Numbered from the stretch's first letter, positions 1 through 9,098 are shown. The stretch: 64,000 bases of DNA from Pseudomonas sp. PDNC002 (GCF_016919445.1 NZ_CP070356.1:3909502-3973501), one strand, 5' to 3'. Numbers and translations: made by a program. The notes: generated from the letters alone by a model not told the origin.

Positions 1-1
1 G

Positions 2-994
2 TACGCGCGCCACATCGATGAGCTGGAACAGCTCGGCCCGCTGGTGGCGAAGATCGTCAACAAGCACGTTGCTCTGCAGATCCAGCCGCAGCACTACCCG
101 ATCGTCGGTACCTGCCTGCTGCGCGCGATCCGTGAAGTGCTGGGCGAGGAAATCGCTACCCCGCAAGTGATCGATGCCTGGGCCGCCGCCTATGGCCAAC
201 TGGCCGACATCCTGATCGGCGCCGAGGAGTCGGTGTATCAGCAGAATGCCGAGCAGCATGGTGGCTGGCGTGGCGCCCGGCGCTTCCGCGTCGCCCGCAA
301 GGAGACCGAGAGCGAGGAGATCACCTCGTTCTACTTCCAGCCGCTGGATGGCGCGCCGTTGCTGGATTTCCAGCCGGGCCAGTACATCGGCCTCTCGCTG
401 GACATCGATGGCGAGGAAGTACGTCGCACCTATTCGCTGTCCGACGCGCCCAATGGCCGTGAATACCGCATCAGCGTGAAGCGCGAGCCTGAAGGCAAGG
501 CGTCCAACTATCTGCATGACCGTCTGAATGCAGGTGATGAACTGGACCTGTTCCCACCGGCGGGCGACTTCGTCCTGCGCGACGGCGACAAGCCGCTGGC
601 CTTGATCACCGCTGGCGTCGGCATCACCCCGGCCCTGGCCATGCTCAAGCCGGCGCTGGAGTCGGGCCGGGAAGTGCATTTCATCCATTGTGCCCGCCAT
701 GGCGGCGTACACGCGTTCCGCGAGTGGGTCGAGGCGCAGTCCGATGCGCATCCGCAGCTCAAGCACTACGTCTGCTACAGCGAGCCGCGCGCCCAGGATA
801 CTTCCCATGCCGAAGGCTTCCTCAGCCGCGAGCTGCTTGCCGATTGGCTGCCGGAAGACCGTGACCTGGACGCTTACTTCCTCGGGCCCAAACCGTTCAT
901 GGCCCAGGTGAAGCGTCACCTGCGCGAGATCGGCGTACCCGAGCAACAGTCCCACTACGAGTTCTTCGGCCCGGCCAGCGCGCTGGAGGCCTGA
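2..994 (+). CDS. fhp: Flavohaemoglobin (nitric oxide dioxygenase), 5' end outside window
   Basis: Oxidises NO to nitrate using O2, haem, FAD and NAD(P)H in the cytoplasm. The frame is open from base 2, so the true start lies upstream. About 330 residues are visible and roughly 63 are missing if the protein has the usual length of about 393. The globin part shows the proximal-His region (KH at visible residues 21-22, then LQIQPQHYPIVG). The reductase part has the FAD motif RRTYSLSD near visible residue 141, the NAD motif AGVGITP near 203, and a C-terminal FLGPKPFM / YEFFGP segment. ppyR and nnrS follow in the same direction, giving an NO-response cluster as in P. aeruginosa. The GTG at 44 is internal and is not a real start. 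Confidence 0.95.
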   Translation, partial: YARHIDELEQLGPLVAKIVNKHVALQIQPQHYPIVGTCLLRAIREVLGEEIATPQVIDAWAAAYGQLADILIGAEESVYQQNAEQHGGWRGARRFRVARKETESEEITSFYFQPLDGAPLLDFQPGQYIGLSLDIDGEEVRRTYSLSDAPNGREYRISVKREPEGKASNYLHDRLNAGDELDLFPPAGDFVLRDGDKPLALITAGVGITPALAMLKPALESGREVHFIHCARHGGVHAFREWVEAQSDAHPQLKHYVCYSEPRAQDTSHAEGFLSRELLADWLPEDRDLDAYFLGPKPFMAQVKRHLREIGVPEQQSHYEFFGPASALEA

Positions 995-1044
995 ACCTGA
1001 GCGCCGGTCCGATGGCGGGCCGGCGCAACCCGAGGAGGTGTGTG

Positions 1045-1302
1045 ATGGAAAGTCTTTTCGCCTGCCCGCAACGCAATCTGTCGATGTCCTGGTCACTGCT
1101 GACCGGCGGGCTCGTGCTTCTGCTGCTGGGAATCGTGGGAGCCTATTTCGTCGATGGCTATCTGAACCTGCAAAGCGTTGTCGCAGCGCATGCCTTCACC
1201 ATCCTGGGCCCGACATTATTGAAACTGGGCTATGTGCTTCGGCTCATTGCCCAGCACCAGATGCGCAAGGACGGATGGGAGGCCTGCTGTGTTACTGGTT
1301 GA
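1045..1302 (+). CDS. ppyR: PpyR-like small membrane protein
   Basis: An 85-residue protein with two hydrophobic segments, one near residues 14-34 and one near 45-65. The ATG at 1045 follows a strong ribosome-binding site (GAGGAGG at 1033-1039). In P. aeruginosa the gene between fhp and the nnrS homologue is ppyR, named as a regulator of psl and pyoverdine operons; the assignment here rests on position, size and the two-helix pattern. The 3' end overlaps the start of nnrS by 14 bases, so the two are probably cotranslated. Its molecular role is not evident from the sequence. The location suggests a link to nitric-oxide stress. Confidence 0.75.
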   Translation: MESLFACPQRNLSMSWSLLTGGLVLLLLGIVGAYFVDGYLNLQSVVAAHAFTILGPTLLKLGYVLRLIAQHQMRKDGWEACCVTG

Positions 1303-2479
1303 TCGAAAAGCCCTGTTGACCATTCCGCCACTGTGGCGCCTGGGCTTCCGCCCGTTCTTCCTCGGTGGTGCGGTGTTCGCGCTGATTGGCATCGCTGCCT
1401 GGGCGGCGGTGCTGCTCGGCGTATTGCCGGCCTGGCAGCCGCTGGGCGGCTGGCTCGCCTGGCATCGTCACGAAATGCTTTTCGGCTTCGCGGCCGCGAT
1501 CATCGCCGGCTTCCTGCTGACCGCGGTGCAGACCTGGACTGGACGGCCCGGCGTCAGCGGCAAGCCGCTGATGGTGCTGTCGCTGGTCTGGCTGGCGGCG
1601 CGCATTGGCTGGCTCGTTGGTGCACCACTGTGGCTGGTCACCGTGCTGGAGCTGGCATTCATGCCGGCACTGGCTTTCTTCATTGGTCGCAGCCTCTGGC
1701 AAGTCCGTCAGAAGCGTAACTACCCGATCATCGCGGTACTGAGCCTGCTGACACTCGCCGATGCGCTGGTGATGGCTGGTATCTGGACGGGGAACGATGC
1801 CTGGCAGCGAGGTGGTGCACTGGGTGCACTGTGGCTGGTGGCGGCGCTGATGGGGCTGATCGGCGGCCGTGTGATTCCCTTCTTCACCCAGCGTGGGCTG
1901 GGCCGCACCGCCCAGGTGCCGGCCTGGAACTGGCTGGACAATGCCCTGCTTGGCGGCACCATGCTGGTGGCGGTGCTGACGGCGATCGGTTTCGGCCTGA
2001 CGGCGCATCCGCTGCTCGGCGCGCTGTTCGCGGCGCTGGCTATGGGGCATCTGATCCGCCTGTGGCGCTGGTACGACAAGGGCATCTGGGGCGTCCCGCT
2101 GCTCTGGTCGCTGCACCTGGCCTATCTGTGGATGCTGCTGGCACCGGCGGGCATGGCGTTGTGGCACTTTTCGCCGACCTTCAACGTGAGCCTGGCGATC
2201 CATGCCCTTACCGTGGGTGGAGTGGGCGGCCTGATCCTGGCGATGATCGCCCGCGTGAGCCTCGGCCACACCGGTCGCCCGCTGCAACCGCCGAAGGCGA
2301 TGGCCTGGGCATTCGCTCTGCTCAACCTGGGCGTGGTCGCACGGGTGCTGCTGGTGATCTGGTGGCCGCTGGAAGGCCTGAGCATCGCGGCGGCGTGCTG
2401 GGTGGTCGCCTTCCTGCTGTTCGCCTGGCACTACGGCCCGATGTTCTGGACGCCGCGGGTGGATGGACAGCCGGGATAA
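1289..2479 (+). CDS. nnrS: NnrS family haem-copper membrane protein
   Basis: A polytopic inner-membrane protein of 396 residues with about 12 hydrophobic segments. NnrS proteins contain haem and copper and protect cells from nitrosative stress. The family motif WHRHEM lies at residues 58-63, with further histidines later that could be metal ligands (for example in SLAIHAL and SLGHTG). The chosen start is the GTG at 1289, which directly precedes LLVDRKALLTIPPLWRLGFR, the usual family N-terminus. GGGAGG about 7 bases upstream can serve as its ribosome-binding site. It overlaps ppyR and completes the fhp-ppyR-nnrS group. Confidence 0.9.
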   Translation: MLLVDRKALLTIPPLWRLGFRPFFLGGAVFALIGIAAWAAVLLGVLPAWQPLGGWLAWHRHEMLFGFAAAIIAGFLLTAVQTWTGRPGVSGKPLMVLSLVWLAARIGWLVGAPLWLVTVLELAFMPALAFFIGRSLWQVRQKRNYPIIAVLSLLTLADALVMAGIWTGNDAWQRGGALGALWLVAALMGLIGGRVIPFFTQRGLGRTAQVPAWNWLDNALLGGTMLVAVLTAIGFGLTAHPLLGALFAALAMGHLIRLWRWYDKGIWGVPLLWSLHLAYLWMLLAPAGMALWHFSPTFNVSLAIHALTVGGVGGLILAMIARVSLGHTGRPLQPPKAMAWAFALLNLGVVARVLLVIWWPLEGLSIAAACWVVAFLLFAWHYGPMFWTPRVDGQPG

Positions 2480-2533
2480 GGTCGCCGAATCTGCCATTGC
2501 CGCCTGAACAGAGAGCCAGCCGGGAGGCTCTTG

Positions 2534-2622
2534 GTAGGAGCGGAGCTTCTCCGCGAAATCCCTACACGGCCGGGACATCACACCGGCCTGCCGGCCGGAT
2601 CGCGGATAAGATCCGCTCCTAC
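2534..2622. repeat. REPIN-like inverted repeat, copy 1
   Basis: Begins GTAGGAGCGGAGCTTCTCCG and ends in the matching inverted arm ATCCGCTCCTAC. Each arm is itself a small hairpin of GCGGA/TCCGC. Two inverted REP units around a spacer is the REPIN layout of Pseudomonas. It fills the gap between nnrS and the convergent patatin gene, so it may also act as a transcription-ending structure. Copies of the same family lie at 6561-6648 and 54429-54495. No RAYT transposase gene is present in the window. Confidence 0.9.
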
Positions 2623-2675
2623 GGGAGCGGGGGTGGCGTCGTGGAGCTTCAGGCGAGCTCGCTGGCGAGCGGCGC

Positions 2676-3755
2676 CTAGAGCGGCAGCAGGCGCTCGCCC
2701 AGCTTGCCGTTGTCCGCCAGTTCGAGGAACTCGTCGCCCATCCGCCGGCTTTCGTCCATTGCCTTGTGCCAGTAACGCTCGCGCCCCGCGTCGTCGCCCA
2801 GGTAGCGGTGGAAATCCTTGCGGTCCGGCAGCTTGTTGTGCGGCAGGCGCGCCAGGTATTCCTTCGATGGGGCGAGCAGCAGTACGTCCTGCAGGCGTCC
2901 GGCATCACCACGGCGCCAGGGCAGGCCCTTGTCGAACCAGCCGGGAATGACCTTGTCGGTGAAGTGCGGGTAAAGCACCACGCCTTCAGGCTGGTAGGGC
3001 AGGTCGAGGTGATAGTCCAGCAGCCCGCCGTCGCGGTAGGTGCCGGGGCCGGCGCCGGGAATGTCGCGCACGCCTTCCATGACCATGGGGATGGAGCCGG
3101 AGGCGAGCAGGGCGTGGCGCAGGTTGGCCAGGTCCAGGTGCAGGTAGCGCGAGGGGAAATCCGACAGCGGCCCCAGCGGCGGCGCACGGCGCGAATCGTG
3201 GATGATCAGCCGTTCGAAATGCCGGTGCAGGTGGCGGCGGCCTACCAGGTTGTCGCGGATCACCGCGCCCAGGCCCAGGCCGAGGTTGGCCTTGCCGTCC
3301 TGCGCCAGGCGGCCGTGGCTCTTCACCACTACCACGTTGAGGCGATACCAGGGGTTGTCCAGCACGCTGGCGTCGCGGCCATCGAGCAGGTCGTCGAGCA
3401 TCTTCGCGCAGCTTCTCGAGACATCACTGATGCTCGCGTTGCGGGCGAAACGCTGCTGGGTGTAGAGCTCGCCGAGGCGGCGGATGCCTTCGGCGGGATC
3501 AGGCAGGCAAGCGCTGGCGAAACGCCAGGAACCGATGGAGGCGCCGATCAGCGAGCGTTCACGCGGTGCGCGCGGCAGCCATTCGCCGAACAGCGCGAGG
3601 TCCAGCCCCTGGATGCCCAGTGCCTTCGGACCGCCGGCGGCGCCGGGAAGTATCCCTACATCGGCGGGAGAGAGTCCCTGTTCGCGGATGCGCTGGAGCG
3701 CTCGGCTACCGGCCTTGAGCGTGAGGGCGGGGGTCTTGATCTGGATGGCGGTCAT
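2676..3755 (-). CDS. Patatin-like phospholipase family protein
   Basis: A 359-residue serine hydrolase of the patatin fold. It has the glycine-rich oxyanion segment LPGAAGGPKALG at residues 36-47, the nucleophile elbow GASIG with Ser73, and the DGG motif (TYRDGGLLDY) supplying the catalytic Asp. These form the expected Ser-Asp dyad for lipid acyl hydrolysis. No signal peptide is visible, so it is probably cytosolic. The start is the ATG at 3755 (MTAIQIKTPAL). Longer upstream extensions of the frame run through the bqs promoter region and are unlikely. It is divergent from the bqs operon. Its substrate is unknown. Confidence 0.85.
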   Translation of the reverse strand: MTAIQIKTPALTLKAGSRALQRIREQGLSPADVGILPGAAGGPKALGIQGLDLALFGEWLPRAPRERSLIGASIGSWRFASACLPDPAEGIRRLGELYTQQRFARNASISDVSRSCAKMLDDLLDGRDASVLDNPWYRLNVVVVKSHGRLAQDGKANLGLGLGAVIRDNLVGRRHLHRHFERLIIHDSRRAPPLGPLSDFPSRYLHLDLANLRHALLASGSIPMVMEGVRDIPGAGPGTYRDGGLLDYHLDLPYQPEGVVLYPHFTDKVIPGWFDKGLPWRRGDAGRLQDVLLLAPSKEYLARLPHNKLPDRKDFHRYLGDDAGRERYWHKAMDESRRMGDEFLELADNGKLGERLLPL

Positions 3756-3839
3756 GCGGGCCTCGCTGTGGCAGGCCGCGATTATAGAGCCTGTATGCCG
3801 GGAGCAAGGATACTTCATGGGGTGAATGATCTTTGCCGA

Positions 3840-3855
3840 TTCAGCTTGAGTTAAG
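3840..3855 (+). promoter_or_regulatory. Candidate BqsR box upstream of bqsP
   Basis: The sequence is TTCAG-N6-TTAAG. The published BqsR recognition sequence in P. aeruginosa, recalled from the literature, is TTAAG-N6-TTAAG, so this differs at one base. It lies 47 bases before the bqsP start, in the divergent region shared with the patatin gene. This fits autoregulation of the bqs operon. Confidence 0.6.
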
Positions 3856-3902
3856 TCCTTCGCCTTAGTCTGACAGCAGTGAAATTCTGATGAGGTACGT
3901 TC

Positions 3903-4211
3903 ATGAAATGGCTGCCGATCCTGACCACGTTCTCCGCATTGCTGCTGGGCGCCGGCGTCGCCACGGCTCACGATATCGGTCCTGACGAGGCGTTGCGCCT
4001 GCGCGATGCGGGCACCATCCGCAACTTCGAGGATCTCAACCGCACGGCCCTGGCGAAGCACCAGGGCGGTTCGGTGTACGATAGCGAGCTCGAGCTGGAG
4101 CATGGCCGCTATCTGTACAAGGTCGACATCAAGGACGCCCAGGGCGTGAAGTGGGATGTCGAACTGGATGCGGTCACCGGCGAAGTCCTCACCGATCACC
4201 AGGATGACTGA
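3903..4211 (+). CDS. bqsP: PepSY-domain periplasmic protein (BqsP-like)
   Basis: A 102-residue protein with a signal peptide (about residues 1-22, ending ATA before HDIGPDEALRL) and one PepSY domain. The domain shows the DEALRL helix followed by YDSELELEHGRYLYKVDI and the GEVL end. PepSY domains are small secreted inhibitory or binding modules. This is the first gene of the bqsPQRS operon, with a TGATG overlap into the next gene. The ATG is preceded by TGAGG. In P. aeruginosa the operon responds to ferrous iron or calcium. A direct role for this protein in metal handling is inferred from context and its acidic composition. Confidence 0.8.
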   Translation: MKWLPILTTFSALLLGAGVATAHDIGPDEALRLRDAGTIRNFEDLNRTALAKHQGGSVYDSELELEHGRYLYKVDIKDAQGVKWDVELDAVTGEVLTDHQDD

Positions 4212-4525
4212 TGAAGACCGTTCTACCCCGCGCGGCGCTGCTTGGCCTGGCGCTGCTGGCCATGGCCGGGACCGCGCAGGCCCATGACCTGAGCCAGGAT
4301 GAAGCCTTGCGCCTGAGCCGCGAAGGGGTGATCCGCCCCTTCGAGGAAATCCTTCCCGCCGCGCTGAACCGCTATCCCGGCTCGCGCCTGCTCGAGGCCG
4401 AGCTGGAGAAGGAGCACGGCAACTACATTTATGAAGTGGAACTGCTGACCGTCGACGGCGTGGTGCGCGAACTGGAACTGGATGCCCGCGATGGCCGCAT
4501 CCTCAAGGATAAGGAAGACGACTGA
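4211..4525 (+). CDS. bqsQ: PepSY-domain periplasmic protein (BqsQ-like)
   Basis: A 104-residue paralogue of the preceding protein, with a signal peptide ending GTAQA before [15 protein letters not shown]. It has the same PepSY pattern ([19 protein letters not shown], then [11 protein letters not shown]). It starts inside the stop of bqsP and overlaps bqsR in the same one-base way (TGATG), so all four genes appear translationally coupled. The two copies probably arose by tandem duplication. They keep the same length but differ in most surface positions. Confidence 0.8.
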   Translation: MKTVLPRAALLGLALLAMAGTAQAHDLSQDEALRLSREGVIRPFEEILPAALNRYPGSRLLEAELEKEHGNYIYEVELLTVDGVVRELELDARDGRILKDKEDD

Positions 4526-5199
4526 TGCGCCTGTTGCTGGTGGAAGATCATGTACCCCTGGCCGATGAACTGCTCGTCACCCTGACCCGCCAGGGCTACG
4601 CCGTGGACTGGCTGGCCGACGGTCGCGACGCGGCCGTGCAGGGCGCCAGCGAACCCTACGACCTGGTCATCCTCGACCTCGGCCTGCCGGGGCGCCCGGG
4701 GCTGGAAGTGCTGCAGGAATGGCGCGGCATGGGCCTGGCAACCCCTGTGCTGATCCTCACTGCGCGCGGCTCCTGGGCCGAGCGCATCGACGGCCTGAAG
4801 GCCGGCGCCGACGATTACCTGACCAAACCCTTCCATCCGGAAGAGCTGTTGCTGCGCATCCAGGCGCTGCTGCGCCGTGCTCGCGGGCTGGCCAACCAGA
4901 GTCAGCTGGAAGTGGCCGGGCTGAGCCTGGACGAGTCGCGCCAATGCGTGCAGCAGGGCGGCAAGGAGGTCGACCTGACTTCCGCCGAATTCCGACTGCT
5001 GCGCTACTTCATGCTGCATCCCGGCCAGTTGCTGTCGAAATCGCACCTGGCGGAGCACCTGTACGACGGCGAGACCGAGCGCGACTCCAACGTCATCGAA
5101 GTCCACATCAACCATCTGCGCCGCAAATTGGGCCGCGAGATCATCGAGACCCGCCGTGGCCAGGGTTACCGCTTCACCGGCAACGGTGCCGCGAATTGA
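4525..5199 (+). CDS. bqsR: OmpR-family response regulator BqsR/CarR
   Basis: A 224-residue response regulator. The receiver domain (residues 1-120) has acidic residues E7-D8, phosphorylatable Asp51 in VILDLGLPG, and the TKPF lysine near residue 100. A winged-helix DNA-binding domain follows, ending RRGQGYRF. Placement after two PepSY genes and before the kinase matches P. aeruginosa PA2657 (bqsR, also called carR), which responds to Fe(II) or Ca2+. Coupled translation with bqsQ and bqsS is indicated by the TGATG junctions. Confidence 0.9.
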   Translation: MRLLLVEDHVPLADELLVTLTRQGYAVDWLADGRDAAVQGASEPYDLVILDLGLPGRPGLEVLQEWRGMGLATPVLILTARGSWAERIDGLKAGADDYLTKPFHPEELLLRIQALLRRARGLANQSQLEVAGLSLDESRQCVQQGGKEVDLTSAEFRLLRYFMLHPGQLLSKSHLAEHLYDGETERDSNVIEVHINHLRRKLGREIIETRRGQGYRFTGNGAAN

Positions 5200-6515
5200 T
5201 GTCGATCCAGCGTCGGCTCGGTCTCGGGCTTGGCGTGGTACTGGTGGTGGTCGGTCTCGTGCTGGCCCAGGCGGGCCTCTGGCTGTTCGACCAGGGCTTG
5301 CGCCGCTATCTGGTGAACGGCTTGCAGGACGAAGCGGAAAGCCTGCTGGTGGGTATCACCCGTGGCCCCGCGGGGTTGCAGCTCGACGGCGAGCGGGTCG
5401 ATGCGGCCTATGAGCGGCTGTTCTCCGGACGCTACTTCGTCATCCGCTTCGATGAGCAGACCTGGCGTTCGCGATCGCTGTGGGACAACGAACTGGAGCT
5501 GCCTTCGCACAAGGGACTGGCCAAGTCGCTGGAGAAAGGCCCCGAAGGCCAGCGGCTGCTGGTCTATCGTGGCGACTACAAGCGTTACGGCAAGAAAATC
5601 AGCATCGTCGTCGCCCAGGACTACACGCCCGTCCTGAAGAGCTTCAATCGTCTGCGCAACATCGGCCTGGGCGCCGGAACCCTGGCGTTGCTGCTGATCC
5701 TGGTCTTCCAGGGCTTTACCGTGCGCCGTGCGCTGCGCCCGCTGGAGCGGATACGCCAGCAGATTGCACAGTTGCAGGAAGGTCAGCGCAGCCAGTTGGA
5801 CAGCCAGGTGCCCCGTGAGCTGGAGCCGTTGGTGGAACAGACCAACCACCTGCTGCAGCACACCGAGGATACCCTGCGCCGCTCGCGCAATGCGCTGGGC
5901 AACCTGGGCCATGCTCTGAAGACTCCGCTTGCGGTGCTCATCAGCCTTGCCGACCGCGAAGAGCTGCGTGATCACCCGGAGCTGCGGCGAGTGCTGCAGG
6001 AGCAGCTGGAGCAGATCGAACAGCGCCTGGCCCGCGAACTGGGGCGTGCGCGGTTGGTGGGCGAGGCATTACCCGGCGCGCACTTCGACTGTGATGCCGA
6101 GTTGCCCAGCCTGTGCGACATGCTCAAGCTCATCCATGGCGATCACCTCGCCATCGGCTGGCAGGCGCCGCCCGCCACGCGCTTGCCGTATGACCGGGAG
6201 GACCTGCTGGAGATGCTCGGCAATCTGCTGGACAACGCCTGCAAGTGGGCGGATTCACAGGTTCGCCTGACGGTGGAGAAGGGCGCCGATGCGTATCGGC
6301 TGAGCGTCGACGACGACGGCCCCGGCATTCCCGAAAACCAGCGCGACAGTGTGCTGGAACGTGGCACGCGGCTGGACGAGCAGGTCGCCGGGCATGGCCT
6401 GGGGCTGGGCATCGCACGGGATATCGCGGCGGCGTGCGGCGGAAGCCTGCATCTCGAAGGCAGTGAGTTGGGTGGGTTGCGCGTAGTCGTCGAGTTGCCG
6501 CGCCGAGCGGCGTGA
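5199..6515 (+). CDS. bqsS: Sensor histidine kinase BqsS/CarS
   Basis: A 438-residue membrane kinase. It has TM1 near residues 8-30, a periplasmic region of about 120 residues, TM2 near 154-172, HAMP, and an H-box with the likely phosphorylated His238 (LGHALKTPL). The ATPase domain shows an N-box (LGNLLDNACKW), a G1 box (DDDGPGIP) and a G2 box (GHGLGLGIA). It pairs with BqsR. I do not find the RExxE ferrous-iron motif described for P. aeruginosa BqsS in the periplasmic part; residues 43-47 read QDEAE. The start is fixed by the TGATG overlap with bqsR. Confidence 0.88.
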   Translation: MSIQRRLGLGLGVVLVVVGLVLAQAGLWLFDQGLRRYLVNGLQDEAESLLVGITRGPAGLQLDGERVDAAYERLFSGRYFVIRFDEQTWRSRSLWDNELELPSHKGLAKSLEKGPEGQRLLVYRGDYKRYGKKISIVVAQDYTPVLKSFNRLRNIGLGAGTLALLLILVFQGFTVRRALRPLERIRQQIAQLQEGQRSQLDSQVPRELEPLVEQTNHLLQHTEDTLRRSRNALGNLGHALKTPLAVLISLADREELRDHPELRRVLQEQLEQIEQRLARELGRARLVGEALPGAHFDCDAELPSLCDMLKLIHGDHLAIGWQAPPATRLPYDREDLLEMLGNLLDNACKWADSQVRLTVEKGADAYRLSVDDDGPGIPENQRDSVLERGTRLDEQVAGHGLGLGIARDIAAACGGSLHLEGSELGGLRVVVELPRRAA

Positions 6516-6560
6516 GTCGGGTTGGCTGTGCAGGAGCGGCCTGCACCGATGCGATTTTTT

Positions 6561-6648
6561 GTAGGAGCGGATCTTATCCGCGACCCGGCCAGCAGGCCGG
6601 TGTAACGCCCCGGTTGTCCGGGTTGTCGCGGAGAAGCTCCGCTCCTAC
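6561..6648. repeat. REPIN-like inverted repeat, copy 2
   Basis: Starts GTAGGAGCGGATCTTATCCG and ends GAAGCTCCGCTCCTAC, with a GC-rich spacer. Same family and outer arms as 2534-2622. It sits between the convergent 3' ends of bqsS and tlpQ, where P. aeruginosa (as I recall) carries bqsT. Confidence 0.9.
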
Positions 6649-6661
6649 AGACGCATCCTGT

Positions 6662-8806
6662 TTAAACGCGGAATTGATCCATCAACCCCTGCTGATGATT
6701 CGCCAGCTTGTTCAGCGACTGGCTCACCTGCGCCGACTCCTGCGCCTGGCTCGACAGCGATTCGGTCACGTCACGAATCCCCGCCACGTTCCGGTTGATC
6801 TCCTCGGCCACCGCGCTCTGTTCCTCGGCCGCGCTGGCAATCTGCAGGTTCATGTCGGTGATCACCCCGACGGCGTCGCCGATGCGCTTGAGCGCGGCCA
6901 CAGCCTGTTCGACCTGGGACACGCTGTCCTGCGCCTGGCGATGGCTGTTGCTCATCGCACCGACCACATCGCGGGTGCCGTTCTGCAGGCCTTCGATAAC
7001 CTGGCGGATTTCCTCCACCGAGTCCTGGGTGCGCTTGGCGAGGTTGCGCACTTCGTCGGCGACCACCGCGAAGCCGCGCCCGGCCTCACCGGCGCGGGCC
7101 GCTTCGATGGCGGCGTTGAGCGCCAGCAGGTTGGTCTGCTCGGCGATGCCGCGGATGACTTCCAGCACCGAACCGATCTGCTCACTGCTCGCCGCCAAAC
7201 CTTCCACCTGGCTCATGGCGCTGCTCATGTCGCTGGCCAGTTCGTCGATCAGGCGGGTGGTGTTGTCGATCACGTTGAGACCGTCGCGGGTCGCACCGTC
7301 GGCGCCACGCGCGGCATCGGCGGCCATGGCGGCGCTGTTGGCGACGTCGTGGGCGGTAGCGCTCATCTCTTGCGAGGCAGTGGCCACCTGGTCGACTTCG
7401 CGGAACTGCTGCTGCATGCCGGCGCTGGTCTGGCTGGCGATTTCCGAGGACTGGTCGGCAGTGGCGCGGGCGTCCTGCACCGAGGATTTCACGTCGCGGA
7501 TGATCGGCTGAAGCTTGTCGAGGAAGCGGTTGAACCAGCCGGCCAGCTCGCCCAGCTCGTCCTTGCCGGCGTAGTCCAGGCGCTTGGTGAGGTCGCCTTC
7601 GCCGCTGGCGATGTTGCGCAGCATGGCGGCGACGTTGAGGATTGGCCGGGTCACGCCGCGGGCGGTGAGCCACATGGCGAACAGGCCGATCAGCACGGCG
7701 ACCAGACCGAAGCCCAACTGCGAGACAGTGCCCTGCACGCGCTGGTTGTCCAGTTCGTTCTGCAGTTCGATGGCCGGGCCGAGCAGGACGTTCTGCGGTA
7801 CCTCCAGCAGCACGCCCCACGGCTTGGAGCCGGGAATCGGTTGCAGCGGTTCCACTACACGCAGCTGATCGTCCTGGCGGAATACCTGCTCGTGATTGGC
7901 GGCAATGGCCTGCAGCAGCTCGGCGCCCTGATTCGGGTAGACCTCCTGCAGCTTCCTGCTCAGCTTGGACGCATCGGCGCTATGCCCGGCGAGCAGGCCG
8001 GCGGCGCTGACGATGCTGACGCGGCCCTGGCCATCGTAGAGTTCCTGGCTGCCCTCGACGGCGATTTCCTGCAGCTTCTCCATGCTGATGTCCAGGCCCA
8101 TGACACCGACGATCTTGCCGTCCAGTTCCAGCGGGAAGGCGATGCTGGTCATCAGCATCTTCTTGCTGCCGACGTCGTCGAAGTAGGGATCGAGGACGCA
8201 GGGCTGGCGGGTGGTCTTGGGGCAGGTGAACCAGGCGTTGTAGGCGCTGCCGCTCGGACCGGGGCTGGTGTCGTTGAGCAGCGACTCGGCCATGGCCTCG
8301 GATTCCAGCTGGCCGGGCGTGGCTTGCGACCAGTAGATCGAGAAGCGGCCGGCGTCATTGCTGCCCAGTTCGCCCTGGCCGGCGAAGAGCTTGTCCTTGC
8401 CGTCCAGCGCATCGGGTTCGAAGGCCACGTACAGGCCCAGCAACTCCGGGTTGCCTTCCAGCGCGGTCTTCACCTGGCGGGTCAGGTCCTCGCGCAGGTC
8501 ATAGGCGTCGAGGAAGCGCTTCTGCGCCTGGTCGCGCAGGAACAGGACCTGGCGGGAAAATCCCTTTCCGTATTGGTAGGCATCCATGATGTAGCGCTGA
8601 ATCCGCATGGCCTGGACTTCGCCGCGTGATTGCAGGCGCGCCTGGGCCGCTTCGTTGAGCATCTGCGTGCTCGATTGCTTGACCAGCGAGGTACTGGTCT
8701 GGGTGCGGTAGACGGAAATGCCGGAGAGAAGCGAGACGACGCCTAGCAGGCACAGGCCGGCGAGCAACGTGACCTTCCACTGGATGGAGAGACGGCGCAG
8801 CAGCAT
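6662..8806 (-). CDS. tlpQ: Methyl-accepting chemotaxis protein, TlpQ-like
   Basis: A 714-residue chemoreceptor. TM1 lies near residues 10-32, followed by a large periplasmic double-Cache sensor (about 40-350), TM2 near 362-382, HAMP, then the coiled-coil signalling domain. The conserved hairpin tip [20 protein letters not shown] lies near residue 560. The sensor contains GVMGLDISM, the usual aspartate-containing segment of Cache ligand pockets. Length and synteny (next to bqsS, divergent from a transporter) match P. aeruginosa TlpQ (PA2654), which senses polyamines and histamine. Ligand identity here is inferred from orthology only. There is no C-terminal CheR/CheB pentapeptide; the protein ends QFRV. 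Confidence 0.9.
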   Translation of the reverse strand: MLLRRLSIQWKVTLLAGLCLLGVVSLLSGISVYRTQTSTSLVKQSSTQMLNEAAQARLQSRGEVQAMRIQRYIMDAYQYGKGFSRQVLFLRDQAQKRFLDAYDLREDLTRQVKTALEGNPELLGLYVAFEPDALDGKDKLFAGQGELGSNDAGRFSIYWSQATPGQLESEAMAESLLNDTSPGPSGSAYNAWFTCPKTTRQPCVLDPYFDDVGSKKMLMTSIAFPLELDGKIVGVMGLDISMEKLQEIAVEGSQELYDGQGRVSIVSAAGLLAGHSADASKLSRKLQEVYPNQGAELLQAIAANHEQVFRQDDQLRVVEPLQPIPGSKPWGVLLEVPQNVLLGPAIELQNELDNQRVQGTVSQLGFGLVAVLIGLFAMWLTARGVTRPILNVAAMLRNIASGEGDLTKRLDYAGKDELGELAGWFNRFLDKLQPIIRDVKSSVQDARATADQSSEIASQTSAGMQQQFREVDQVATASQEMSATAHDVANSAAMAADAARGADGATRDGLNVIDNTTRLIDELASDMSSAMSQVEGLAASSEQIGSVLEVIRGIAEQTNLLALNAAIEAARAGEAGRGFAVVADEVRNLAKRTQDSVEEIRQVIEGLQNGTRDVVGAMSNSHRQAQDSVSQVEQAVAALKRIGDAVGVITDMNLQIASAAEEQSAVAEEINRNVAGIRDVTESLSSQAQESAQVSQSLNKLANHQQGLMDQFRV

Positions 8807-9016
8807 GGAGGGGAATCCTTGTTTGAACTAAGCCTCGGGATGCCCGGTATATCGGCCTTTCCCGCATCTTCTTGACCCGCAACAGGGCGAAACGCCGGAA
8901 AACAGGCGATTCTGGCGCGCCGTTACGACGGATGGCGACTTTCAGGCAAAAAGCGTGCGCACTACGGCGAAAACCCCGCCGGGCAACTTCGGAAACGTCT
9001 TGATTCGACTCATTTT

Positions 9017-9045
9017 TTGACACCCCGACGGACGTTTGGCAGAGT
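9017..9045 (+). promoter_or_regulatory. Possible sigma-70 promoter for the NhaC-like transporter
   Basis: A perfect -35 hexamer TTGACA (9017-9022) is followed after 17 bases by a poor -10 match CAGAGT (9040-9045). The rest of the 292-bp divergent region 8807-9098 between tlpQ and the transporter shows no gene and no other clear site. Confidence 0.3.
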
Positions 9046-9098
9046 GCGCGCCTTTTGCCCGCGCCGCGGCGCGGACAAGTGCGAGAGGAGTGGTGAAG

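Noticed and set aside
6512-8629. 705-codon open frame antisense to the chemoreceptor gene
   Set aside because: Shadow of tlpQ; composition is His/Gly/Gln-rich and unlike real proteins.
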